A stretch of 64,000 nucleotides of DNA from Cryobacterium sp. SO2 (GTDB lineage: Bacteria > Actinomycetota > Actinomycetes > Actinomycetales > Microbacteriaceae): NCBI RefSeq assembly GCF_026151165.2, contig NZ_CP117849.1, positions 2,542,001 through 2,606,000 on the forward strand, in the 5' to 3' direction. The notes beneath the pieces are model-generated. The model did not search any database. It worked only from the letters and a program-made list of their open reading frames with translations, and was not told the origin of the DNA. Position 1 is the stretch's first letter. Each line of letters begins with the position of its first letter. The translations under genes and the position numbers were made by a program. Shown in pieces: positions 16,378 through 24,152 of the stretch.

Positions 16378-19029
16378 TCAGAAGCCATAGAGATGCTTTC
16401 GGTCGTTAAAGGCGTCACGTCCGCCCTCCAGAAGGTCCTCGGCGTGTGCCAAAATTGCTGGTTCGTCGAGTGATCCCAGGCCCTGCGCGGCTACCCACGC
16501 ACGTGAACCGTCGCCTGCCAACACGACAATCAACTCCGCGTCGCCCAGTACTGGGATGTTGGCGTTGTGTGTGCTTGCAATAATTTGGCGGTGGCCCTTG
16601 AGCTTTCGGAGCCTTTTCACAATCTCGCGGAACACGAATCGATTGTCGAGATCGTCTTCGGGTTGGTCAATTACAAGTGGACTAGAAGAGAAGCCGAGCA
16701 AGAGCATCAACAATGCAGTTGCACGCTGACCTTTTGATAGCTGGTCGAGCCTGCGGAACGTGGCCGCCCCTGCCCCACTCGAAGTGTCCAAATAGACGTC
16801 GACCGCTTGGTCGATACAGCACTCTTCCAGCTTGCGGAAAAGTGGCTCGCCGGCGTTGATTAGCGCGTTGGCTTGCGCACCCTTGATTGAATACAGCCGC
16901 TCGAGGTCCACTGCCCCAACGCGAGCGGCCATGACGAACTGAGCCACCGAAAAATTCTCGTCCTCAAGCGCCGCCATAATTGTGGACCGCTGACCAACTG
17001 TGTTGCTTTTGACAAGCGCGATCAATTCGCGTCGATCTGAAGACTGGACTGCTCGCAGATTGATCGCTTTGCTGGTCGCTTTGTTGGCGTCGCGGATAGT
17101 GTCCAACAGGTGCTTCGCCATCGCAGTTTGATTTACCTGGAGCTGTCTAACGAGGCTCGCTCTCTCCTTCGCGAGGTCTTTGAGCAGCTTGTCCGAGGCC
17201 GGAATCCGTTGAGCCTTTGTCTTTAGAGTCTCAAGTTGACCAGAAACCGTCAGATACTTTTCCGGCTCCAGCCCACCAACTCGAAGCTCGCGGAGCACTT
17301 CGTCATGGGCGGCTTTCTCGCCGGCTGTGGCCGCTTCCCATTCGTCCTTTGCGCCTGCCAACTCCAGCTTCGCGTCCGCAGCAGCGGCCTTGAGCGCCTC
17401 GATTGCGGCTCGTATTGCCACGCCGAGCGCCTGCCCAGCTGCAGCGGCACGCTGGAGCGTCACTTTCTGTGGCGACTCATCTATCAATTCGATGGACGAC
17501 GCCAGAGTCGTTAGGAGGTCACCAGCCGCGATCTCAGCAATTGCCTTGTCGGCTTCCGCGACCCGATCCCCGACTTCTTTGAAAACGGAATCATCTTGCT
17601 GAAGGCGCCGTAGGTCTTCGAGTCGCTTCGCTACGTCGGTGTCTTTGAACCTGTCAGCCTGTGCTTGTAATCGATCCAGGTCCGCGAGTTCATCTTCGAG
17701 TCTTTCCCGATCGCCTTCGGCGCGATCAAACCGCTCCCTGTTGTCAACGAGTTTCTCAACCAGATCCTTGCGGTCAGTCTGAGCACCGTTGGATGGATTG
17801 AATCGGTGAAGCATGGCAGCAACCGCAGTGTTGTCGTTCGCTAGTTCAGCGAGCTCATGCTGCCCGTAGATCTCGACGCTTCCGACAACATCCTCGGGGC
17901 GCAGATCGGTTGCTGTGCCGCTCGAATCAAGAACAACCGCAGGCCCGGGAACTGTTCGCTGGATCGTATATCTGTCTGCAGTCGGTGAGATGGCTTCCAC
18001 TACAAGGCTCACCGTCGTGCCCACCCCGAGTACGTGTTTGACGATGCCATCGTGATCGCTGCGCGCTGCTGCCCCCAATGGATCGATCTCCAGAACAAAT
18101 CGGAGGCTCTCAACGATTGTGGACTTCCCAGTCCCTCGTCCTCCGATGAGGTTCGTCATGTCATCGGGCAACGTGAGCGTGACCCCGTCGATGAAACCGC
18201 CCTGCCAAGATACTTCCCTGATGATCGCACGCGGAGACGATTTTGGGTCCACGACCGAAACACGCGTAGAAGGGATATGAACCGCATGCTTAATCCCAGC
18301 CAGACTACGACGGCTCATCTTGAACCACGTCGAACCGCCAGGCTTGAGAAGCGTGTCCGGGTGACAGACATCGTCAGAGTAGATCATTGCGATGGGATAC
18401 TGACGGTCGAAAGGGGGCTGGCGCCTGAAAATCGCCTTCTGCTGTCCGGCCTCCCCAACCGACGGAGTTATGCCGATCGCATGGAGGTCGCTATGCATCA
18501 CCATCTCAACCAAGGACAGCCCACCTCGGCCTGTCAGGAGGCCGCTACTGGCGACGTTGGCGTGCGCTGGGATCACTAGGGCGCCCATTGCGGCCATCTC
18601 AGTAAGGATCCTTGAATAGGAATCACCCGTCGCCGAATCTTGCCCAGGAACACCGCCGCACTTTCCAATGGCTGCATTGATGAGACCCGGCCTTGTCCCA
18701 GCCTCGAATATCACAAGGAGGTGAATGCCTTCTGAGCTGTTGGCCTCGAAGCCAGGAAGCGCGACGATTCCGCGACTCTCAGCATCGGCGACAAGCTGAA
18801 GGGCAGAATCCACAGACCAATGGTCAGTTATGGCGATAATCGAGATTCCTTGAGCCTCGCACCGGTCGAGCAATGCCGTGTTGTAATCGTTCTCGCTCGC
18901 GAATATACGAGAGGGCTGGGCTTTGCCTTTGTACGAATAAGGATTGATCTGGAGCGCAGCTCGGAACCAACTTGCTCCGACCTTGTTCGGCGGAACTGTT
19001 TCAAGAACATCTTGGTCTACTTCGCTCAT
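16378..19029 (-). CDS. PHP domain-SMC-like ABC ATPase (TrlF-like), putative defence protein
   Basis: 883 aa from ATG 19029, overlapping the OLD stop as ATGA. Residues 20-240 are a PHP domain: TDH at 68-70, GFEAN 93-97, H103, PAHAN 154-158 and SDDVCHP 218-224. Motif I, normally L-H-x-H, reads LQINPYS (26-32), so two metal ligands are missing. An SMC-like ABC ATPase follows: Walker A GGRGTGKST 296-304, Q-loop Q390, coiled coil about 415-660, signature LSKGQ 764-768, Walker B VIDQPEDD 786-793 and H-loop H821. Family knowledge: PHP folds are phosphoesterases or nucleases, and SMC-like ATPases serve DNA sensing in conflict systems. Partnership with OLD is inferred from coupling. Confidence 0.88.
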   Translation of the reverse strand: MSEVDQDVLETVPPNKVGASWFRAALQINPYSYKGKAQPSRIFASENDYNTALLDRCEAQGISIIAITDHWSVDSALQLVADAESRGIVALPGFEANSSEGIHLLVIFEAGTRPGLINAAIGKCGGVPGQDSATGDSYSRILTEMAAMGALVIPAHANVASSGLLTGRGGLSLVEMVMHSDLHAIGITPSVGEAGQQKAIFRRQPPFDRQYPIAMIYSDDVCHPDTLLKPGGSTWFKMSRRSLAGIKHAVHIPSTRVSVVDPKSSPRAIIREVSWQGGFIDGVTLTLPDDMTNLIGGRGTGKSTIVESLRFVLEIDPLGAAARSDHDGIVKHVLGVGTTVSLVVEAISPTADRYTIQRTVPGPAVVLDSSGTATDLRPEDVVGSVEIYGQHELAELANDNTAVAAMLHRFNPSNGAQTDRKDLVEKLVDNRERFDRAEGDRERLEDELADLDRLQAQADRFKDTDVAKRLEDLRRLQQDDSVFKEVGDRVAEADKAIAEIAAGDLLTTLASSIELIDESPQKVTLQRAAAAGQALGVAIRAAIEALKAAAADAKLELAGAKDEWEAATAGEKAAHDEVLRELRVGGLEPEKYLTVSGQLETLKTKAQRIPASDKLLKDLAKERASLVRQLQVNQTAMAKHLLDTIRDANKATSKAINLRAVQSSDRRELIALVKSNTVGQRSTIMAALEDENFSVAQFVMAARVGAVDLERLYSIKGAQANALINAGEPLFRKLEECCIDQAVDVYLDTSSGAGAATFRRLDQLSKGQRATALLMLLLGFSSSPLVIDQPEDDLDNRFVFREIVKRLRKLKGHRQIIASTHNANIPVLGDAELIVVLAGDGSRAWVAAQGLGSLDEPAILAHAEDLLEGGRDAFNDRKHLYGF

Positions 19030-20993
19030 GCGTTGTTCCCTGTTTTGGAGGTGGACAAGATCGTCGAAATGGAGCGGTGAAGCTCTGTGAGGACTCGACG
19101 TCCGAAGTCGCTGGGTGTCGCCAGCCGGTCCTCCACAAGCCGGCTCGCAATCACCCGCTTCCCCGGCATCTTTAGCGACTGCTGGGTCGCCCACCTATCC
19201 AAGAACGAAGGCCAGACTTCCGACGCTGGGTCGGGCAGCTCGGGGAGATCGGGGACAGCCTTCCCTGGATTGCATTCTGCAAGGAGCGCTCGCACTGCCT
19301 CAAGATATGAGTCCGAATCGAGAAGGTTCTCGAGCGTGAGAGCATCGAGCGTCACGATCCGCGCCCCCGGCACTCCGCCTCCAACAAGCGCCCTACGAAG
19401 GTCCTGCCCGCCTTTATCTCCGTCCACAAGGAACGCAACTCGTGCGCCAACTAGATCAAGCTCTGGGTACATTATGGTTCGGGCTTCGGACAGCCCGGGA
19501 GCCACTTGGTATTCAAGGTCGGCGACATTGATTGCCGACTTGATCAGTGACGGAAGTAAAAGCATCTCCGTTGCCCCTTCCGCGAGCACCACGAAACGTG
19601 CCGCGGAAAAGGCAGCGGCTCCAGCACCCATCGCGAGCATGAGTGGCGAGTAGCCGGCCGCGCCGTGCCAAAAGCTGCCTTGAATCACACTCCGGTACTC
19701 GCTACCGGCGTCCGGCACAACTGCACGGATGTTCGAGCCGAGGTCCGGGGGAAGGCAAGCGGGCGAGTGCGTGGTGTAAACAATTTTCGCCGCTTGCTGC
19801 TGCGTCATGAATGTATTGACAAGGTCTGCCTGGGCGTCGATGTGCAAGTGCGTCTCGGCTTCATCTATGAGAAGGATTGGGGGTATAGTTTCGTCCCGAA
19901 CTGCGAGGAAGGCCACGAGAGCCACGAACATCTGGAGTCCAGCACTGCGCTCATCGAACTTTGTGATGCGTTTGCCGTCCTGGCGGATGCGAATAGTCAG
20001 TACAGTGCCTTCGATTTTGAGCCAAACGGTGACAGCCGACTGTTTCCATGCTGCAGCGAACTTAGCGGCAAGGACTTGATTGGCCACATCGATGAGTGTC
20101 TCGCGCTCCCCTTCGTCGCCGCTTTGCAATGCGGCCCAGAGACTCTTTAGGTCGAGTTCAGCCATGCCAAGCAGATTCGCGAGAGAGGCTGGTGGGGCCG
20201 CAACGAACTCCTCCGAGAGCGCATGCGCTGATGCGAGAATTCGATCAGCGTCGCTGAAGAGCAGGATGTTGGGAGTGCGGCCGAAGAGCGTCGCGGCCAC
20301 TGCTCGCGTTGGATCCTCCCGTTCGACCCATGTCAACACAGCACTAAGTGCATCGGCCATACCCACTCCGAGGGAGTATTGATTTAGACGGTCACGAACC
20401 TGTCGAAGGTCAGAATCATGAACCGTCACGGCAAGACGACCGTCGCCCGTCTCGAAGGCTTCGAGGAACATCGAAATCGTGTCTCGTGTGTGCTGCTGGA
20501 GCGATATGCGATGCTCGTCGACCAGGACCGAGTCTCCGCCCTCATCGGGCACTGGCGGACGATACTGCAGCTCTGCATACGACTTCTTCGTCGCTGTAGC
20601 TCGCAGAGCAAGCACAGCAGCCTCAAGAGGTGCGAATGCTTTCAAAGGCGATGGGACGACAGTGACAGACGGGTCAGTTCCACCAGCAGCCGTGCGCGAC
20701 AACCAAATCGACGTCGGAGGCTCCTGGAGTCCATATTGTTCAGCGGAAGTCCTGTCCCCCGCATTGAGCAGATACTGCACCCGCACGACAACGTCGCTGT
20801 CCTCAATGACCAAACCACGAGATCGTTCCGACGCAGAAAGCGTAGCCCCGTTGTCGGTGTATGCGAGAGCGCGAAGCAGGGTGGTCTTGCCCGCTTCGTT
20901 GGGGCCGACGATTGCGATGACCTTGTTGTCGAGATTCACCTTGCCGTCCGCGAGGCGCCCGAATCCCGTTATCTCCGCTTTGACGAGCCTCAT
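19026..20993 (-). CDS. OLD-family ATPase-TOPRIM nuclease, putative defence protein
   Basis: 655 aa from ATG 20993, with GGAGGA 11 nt upstream; the frame extends further but without family similarity. N-terminal ABC ATPase: Walker A GPNEAGKTT 30-38, degenerate signature DERSAGLQ 347-354, Walker B LLIDEAETHLH 374-384 and H-loop TTHSP 407-411. C-terminal TOPRIM: AEGATE 471-476 (E472, E476) and LVDGDKGG 522-529 (D524, D526), all catalytic acids intact. OLD nucleases act in anti-phage defence (P2 Old, Gabija GajA). Class 2 OLD genes usually precede a UvrD-like helicase; here the partner is a PHP-SMC ATPase. Confidence 0.92.
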   Translation of the reverse strand: MRLVKAEITGFGRLADGKVNLDNKVIAIVGPNEAGKTTLLRALAYTDNGATLSASERSRGLVIEDSDVVVRVQYLLNAGDRTSAEQYGLQEPPTSIWLSRTAAGGTDPSVTVVPSPLKAFAPLEAAVLALRATATKKSYAELQYRPPVPDEGGDSVLVDEHRISLQQHTRDTISMFLEAFETGDGRLAVTVHDSDLRQVRDRLNQYSLGVGMADALSAVLTWVEREDPTRAVAATLFGRTPNILLFSDADRILASAHALSEEFVAAPPASLANLLGMAELDLKSLWAALQSGDEGERETLIDVANQVLAAKFAAAWKQSAVTVWLKIEGTVLTIRIRQDGKRITKFDERSAGLQMFVALVAFLAVRDETIPPILLIDEAETHLHIDAQADLVNTFMTQQQAAKIVYTTHSPACLPPDLGSNIRAVVPDAGSEYRSVIQGSFWHGAAGYSPLMLAMGAGAAAFSAARFVVLAEGATEMLLLPSLIKSAINVADLEYQVAPGLSEARTIMYPELDLVGARVAFLVDGDKGGQDLRRALVGGGVPGARIVTLDALTLENLLDSDSYLEAVRALLAECNPGKAVPDLPELPDPASEVWPSFLDRWATQQSLKMPGKRVIASRLVEDRLATPSDFGRRVLTELHRSISTILSTSKTGNNA

Positions 20994-21139
20994 ATAAGTT
21001 GTTGTCCTCCATTCGATCTCAGCCCGAAGAGTCGCTCGATGAGCTCGCCAAATCTTGGGACCTCGCGATGCCTCGCGCTGCGGCCGCCTGCTACGAAAAA
21101 ACGCGAACCCGGAGGCAGCACCTTCGTGATTGGGGCCAT
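20990..21139 (-). CDS. possible small protein upstream of the OLD gene
   Basis: A 49-aa frame from ATG 21139 (extendable to a GTG at 21268, 92 aa) ends with a TGA that overlaps the OLD start as ATGA, the same junction as between OLD and PHP-SMC. Its 3' end carries the OLD ribosome binding site. It contains FGELIERLFGLRSNGG and a Gly/Arg-rich middle; no known family. The ribosome binding site is weak (GAAGAG). It may be a third module component or a chance frame. Confidence 0.4.
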   Translation of the reverse strand: MAPITKVLPPGSRFFVAGGRSARHREVPRFGELIERLFGLRSNGGQQLI

Positions 21140-21409
21140 GGCTCTTCTCTTGCGCATCTGCGCACGATCTAGTTGTACTTGCCGTGCAAGTCTCACCGTA
21201 CCGGCGACCGCCGACACCGCTCGCGTGTTGCGCTCGTTTTGGGGGTGCCAATCGTGCCGCTGCGCCACAAGAGGGGCTCTTGACTAACAGAAACGGCCAC
21301 AAAGGCGCTCAGGCGCATGAAACGTGAAGCATGCTAGTGGACCGGCCCGCCACGCCTCAACAACAAAACAACGTGAATGACCAAGTCGATACATGAAGCA
21401 TCTACTTGG
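20994..21409. other. intergenic region between OLD operon and integrase
   Basis: This 416-bp stretch lies upstream of the OLD gene and downstream of the integrase, both minus strand. It must hold the promoter of the defence-like module, but I see no convincing -35/-10 pair. The only coding candidate is the small ORF at 20990-21139, and the right end carries an inverted repeat (21378-21412). Confidence 0.5.
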
Positions 21410-21412
21410 TCA
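21378..21412. terminator. inverted repeat at the integrase stop codon
   Basis: TGACCAAGT (21378-21386) and ACTTGGTCA (21404-21412) form a perfect 9-bp stem with a 17-nt loop. The right arm contains the integrase stop codon. On the minus strand a T-rich stretch follows (TTGTTTTGTTG), so it may be a transcription terminator insulating the defence module from the integrase. The long loop keeps confidence modest. Confidence 0.4.
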
Positions 21413-22615
21413 CCCGCCTAGTACCTCGTCAAGGATTTCCGCCGTCACCGGGTCGACCTGGTCAGCGGTGACTACATAGCTGTTTCGGGTGGTCTGCTCA
21501 TTCGCGTGTCCGAGGAGCCGAGACGCCAGCGTGATGCCCGCCGCCCGCTCAACGAGTGTCGCAGCCGTGCGTCGGTAAATATGAGTGGTGTACTCGTCCA
21601 CGTCCACTCCCAGCTTGATCAGGCTCGCGCGCTCGTCGGCAATGAATGAGCGCAACAGGCGCTCGTAATTACTGACGCTCAGTGCGCGTCCGGTCTTAGT
21701 TGGGAATAGTGACGCCTCTAGGTCGGGTTCAGCCAGTGCCAGTCGTCGGCGGACGGCCGCTGCTGCCATCGATGGCAGAGCGATGCTGCGTCTCTGTCGG
21801 GAGCGCTTGGGTGTGTCCTTCCGGTGGATTCCTTCCGCCTTGGTGCTGACTATGGTGCCGTTGACGACGAGAGTCGGTGGCCGGGTTGTCATGTCTACAT
21901 CGCAGCGGCGCAGGCCGAGGCATTCTCCAACCCGGATGGAGGTGCCCAGCATGATCTCCATGCCGTCGATCAGAATGCGGTAGTTGGGTCTGGGGCCGTC
22001 CGCTCGCGTTTCTCGCCAATCCTGCATCAGCTCACGAATGGTGTTGAGTTGCTCAGTGGTGAGCGTGGATTCCTTTTTTGGGGCCGTCGGCAAACGCTGC
22101 ACGTCTCGCACTGGATTGCTGGGCAGCGCGTCGTCGCGCACGGCGTAGCCGCAGATGAGGCTCAACACGGCGCGGGCGTGGCGTGCTTTGGAGATGGATT
22201 CTTCCTCGAGTATTTTCTGGAGGATGCGGTCACACCGACCGACAGTGAGTCGGTCGAGCTTGATCCCCCCGCAGCGGGGCAAAATGATGAGGCGCGCAGT
22301 TGTCTCATACGATTCGTAGGTGGAGTATGTCAGGCTGCCCGTTTTCGCGCGGGCGGCAATTTGAGAGAGCCAGAGTTCCACCACTTGGTTAACGGTGTTC
22401 TTGGGCGAGAGAGCGCCGGTGCCGCCGGTACCGAGCACCGCTGCCTGCCGCCGAACGTCTGCGCGCGCGTTCTCGTCAGTGTGAGCAACCGCGGACAGAC
22501 GATGCAGGACTCCGCCGTCGTCTCGGAGGGAAGCGCGGGCTCGGTACCGGCCGTTCGGCAGGACTCCCACAGTTATGGCGCCCAGCACGCCGGCAGCGAT
22601 CTGTGGCCTAGCCAT
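21410..22615 (-). CDS. int: tyrosine-type site-specific integrase
   Basis: 401 aa. An N-terminal arm-binding region (1-65) and a SAM-like core-binding domain (about 75-175) precede the catalytic domain, with R228 (TSIRVGE), H345/R348 (HIYRR), H370 (LLGHAN) and nucleophile Y380 (NSYV). It integrates and excises the element by recombination at the tRNA-Gln 3' end, which lies 384 bp away. Length and all catalytic residues are normal, so it should be active. It overlaps the excisionase gene by 8 nt. Confidence 0.95.
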   Translation of the reverse strand: MARPQIAAGVLGAITVGVLPNGRYRARASLRDDGGVLHRLSAVAHTDENARADVRRQAAVLGTGGTGALSPKNTVNQVVELWLSQIAARAKTGSLTYSTYESYETTARLIILPRCGGIKLDRLTVGRCDRILQKILEEESISKARHARAVLSLICGYAVRDDALPSNPVRDVQRLPTAPKKESTLTTEQLNTIRELMQDWRETRADGPRPNYRILIDGMEIMLGTSIRVGECLGLRRCDVDMTTRPPTLVVNGTIVSTKAEGIHRKDTPKRSRQRRSIALPSMAAAAVRRRLALAEPDLEASLFPTKTGRALSVSNYERLLRSFIADERASLIKLGVDVDEYTTHIYRRTAATLVERAAGITLASRLLGHANEQTTRNSYVVTADQVDPVTAEILDEVLGG

Positions 22616-22802
22616 GCCGGTGTTCCTGAGCCCAGGCGAGCACGTCCTGAACGTCGTAACGGACGTGACGGCCTAGCTTGAGGTAGGGCGGCCCCGTGCG
22701 GGTCAGGCGCCAGTCTTCCAGGGTGCGCTCGGGTAGCCGGAGCAACTCGGCGAGTTCACGCTGGGTGAGGAACGTCGGGGTGATTTGTGTCGTCGCGTCC
22801 AT
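22608..22802 (-). CDS. xis: excisionase / MerR-like HTH DNA-binding protein
   Basis: 64 aa from ATG 22802. The whole protein is a winged HTH of the excisionase/HTH_17 type: FLTQRELAELLRLPERTLEDWR, then GPPYLKLGRHVRYDVQDVLAW. Such proteins bind attachment-site arms and direct the integrase to excision, or regulate int. The frame remains open upstream to 22925 but that part crosses the att arm region and looks non-coding. Its stop overlaps the integrase start by 8 nt. Confidence 0.88.
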   Translation of the reverse strand: MDATTQITPTFLTQRELAELLRLPERTLEDWRLTRTGPPYLKLGRHVRYDVQDVLAWAQEHRHG

Positions 22803-22880
22803 ACCCAAAAGGTGTGCGCGCCTTGTCGTGACTATTCCGACTATGCCGGGACGGGTCCGTATCAGTCCGGGCGATAAGTA

Positions 22881-22928
22881 GTCACAGCAACCCTGCAAAG
22901 GGGTTTCTGGTCCATTTCTGGTCACAGC
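22881..22928. repeat. candidate integrase arm-type direct repeats near att
   Basis: TTTCTGGTC occurs at 22904-22912 and again at 22915-22923, an 11-bp period. GTCACAGC occurs at 22881-22888 and 22921-22928, exactly 40 bp apart. They lie between the excisionase start and the tRNA, where arm sites for integrase or excisionase are expected. Function inferred from position. Confidence 0.45.
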
Positions 22929-22998
22929 GGCCGGTTTCGGCCTGATCGGGAGGAGGGGCCATGGGCTGTTTCGCCGCGGAATCCTGCGCCTGTTACTG

Positions 22999-23070
22999 CT
23001 GGGGTACCTGGACTCGAACCAAGAACAAATGAACCAGAATCATCCGTGTTGCCAATTACACCATACCCCA
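22999..23070 (-). tRNA. tRNA-Gln (anticodon CTG), attachment site of the ICE
   Basis: The minus strand folds into a complete cloverleaf: 7-bp acceptor stem TGGGGTA/TACCCCA, anticodon loop TTCTGGT with CTG (Gln), T-arm CTTGG-TTCGAGT-CCAGG and discriminator G. No 3' CCA is encoded, usual for Actinobacteria. Its 3' end faces the integrase, so this end is attL/attR and insertion rebuilt the tRNA. The matching direct repeat at the other end is outside the window. gltX next door fits charging of tRNA-Gln by a non-discriminating GluRS. Confidence 0.93.
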
Positions 23071-23105
23071 ATGGCGTAGTCCGAGAACCGCGCCGAAAAG
23101 TAACT

Positions 23106-24152
23106 CTAGCCCACTTCGGGGCGACCAGCCAAATTGAGCGGAGGGTGTGTCGCCAGCGGCCCGAGCAATTCGCGGTTGATGGCCACGGCGGCGCGGGCTC
23201 CCTCACCGGCGGAGACCAGCAACTGCTCCGGGCCGGGCGGGGTGGTGTCGCCCGCGGCGTAGAGGCCGGGCACGGAGGTGCGACCCTGGGGGTCGACGAT
23301 GATCAGGCCGTACGCATCCGTGGCCGGGTTCAGCGCACCCGCGAAGGCGGCGGCCGCCTCATACCTGGGACGCACGAAACCGCCCTGCCTGGGCACGAAC
23401 TCGCCGTCGGCGGCCCGGATGCCGGTCATGGCGCCGCGCTCCCCCACCACGTCGGTGAGCGGGCGCCGGTCGACCCGGATGCCGCGCGCGGCCAGGGCGA
23501 CCTCATCGGTGTCGGAGACCTGGCCGACGCCGTTGGTGAAAACGATCAGGTCGTCGGTCCACTGCGAGATAAGCAGGGCGTGTTCGGCCAGGTCGTCGGT
23601 CTCGCCGATCAGGGCGAGGGCCCGGTCGGCTTCTTCGTAGCCGTCGCAGGCGATGCAGCTGTGCAGGTTGGTGCCGTACCACGCACGGATGCTCGGCAGC
23701 GCCGGCAACGTCTCGGCCAGGCCGGTTGCGATGAGCACGGTGCGGGTCGTGACAACCCGGTTCTTCTCGCCGCGCAGGCCCTTGGTGGACACGGTGAACC
23801 GGGCACCGGTGGCATCCGCCTCGTCGACCCCGGGCAGAGCCTCGACGGTGCGCACGAGGCCCACATGGAACTCGGCGGCCGGGTAGGCCTCGTACTCTTC
23901 ACGGCCGATACGCCGCAGCTCGAGCGGCGGCACACCGTCGCGGGTGATGAAGCCGTGCGACCGAAGCGTGGCGGAGTGCCGAGGCCGGTTGCTGTCAATC
24001 ATCAGGGTGCGACGGCGGGCACGCACGAGGTTGAGCCCCGCGGCCAGGCCGGCCGGGCCGGCGCCGATGATGACAACGTCGTAGAGCACCTCAGCGGCGC
24101 CGGCAGCAGTAGCGCTGCCGGCACCGGTGTTCAGTGAGCCGTCCGGGCTCAT
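23106..24152 (-). CDS. thioredoxin-reductase-like FAD/NAD(P)-dependent oxidoreductase
   Basis: 348 aa from ATG 24152, whose ATGA overlaps the gltX stop. FAD-binding VIIGAGPAGLAAGL near residues 26-39, a redox-active CxxC (SCIACDGYE) near the middle and a C-terminal GLYAAGDTTPPGPEQ are the hallmarks of thioredoxin reductase-family flavoproteins. The NADP-binding glycine motif is weak (ALIGETDDLAEHAL), so it may be a family member without classical TrxB activity. Cytoplasmic. Coupled to gltX. Confidence 0.85.
   Translation of the reverse strand: MSPDGSLNTGAGSATAAGAAEVLYDVVIIGAGPAGLAAGLNLVRARRRTLMIDSNRPRHSATLRSHGFITRDGVPPLELRRIGREEYEAYPAAEFHVGLVRTVEALPGVDEADATGARFTVSTKGLRGEKNRVVTTRTVLIATGLAETLPALPSIRAWYGTNLHSCIACDGYEEADRALALIGETDDLAEHALLISQWTDDLIVFTNGVGQVSDTDEVALAARGIRVDRRPLTDVVGERGAMTGIRAADGEFVPRQGGFVRPRYEAAAAFAGALNPATDAYGLIIVDPQGRTSVPGLYAAGDTTPPGPEQLLVSAGEGARAAVAINRELLGPLATHPPLNLAGRPEVG

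Noticed and set aside
1..22998. Second copy of the tRNA-Gln 3' end as distal att site
   Set aside because: I looked for the acceptor/T-arm sequence and did not find it in this interval; the distal att site is therefore presumed outside the window.
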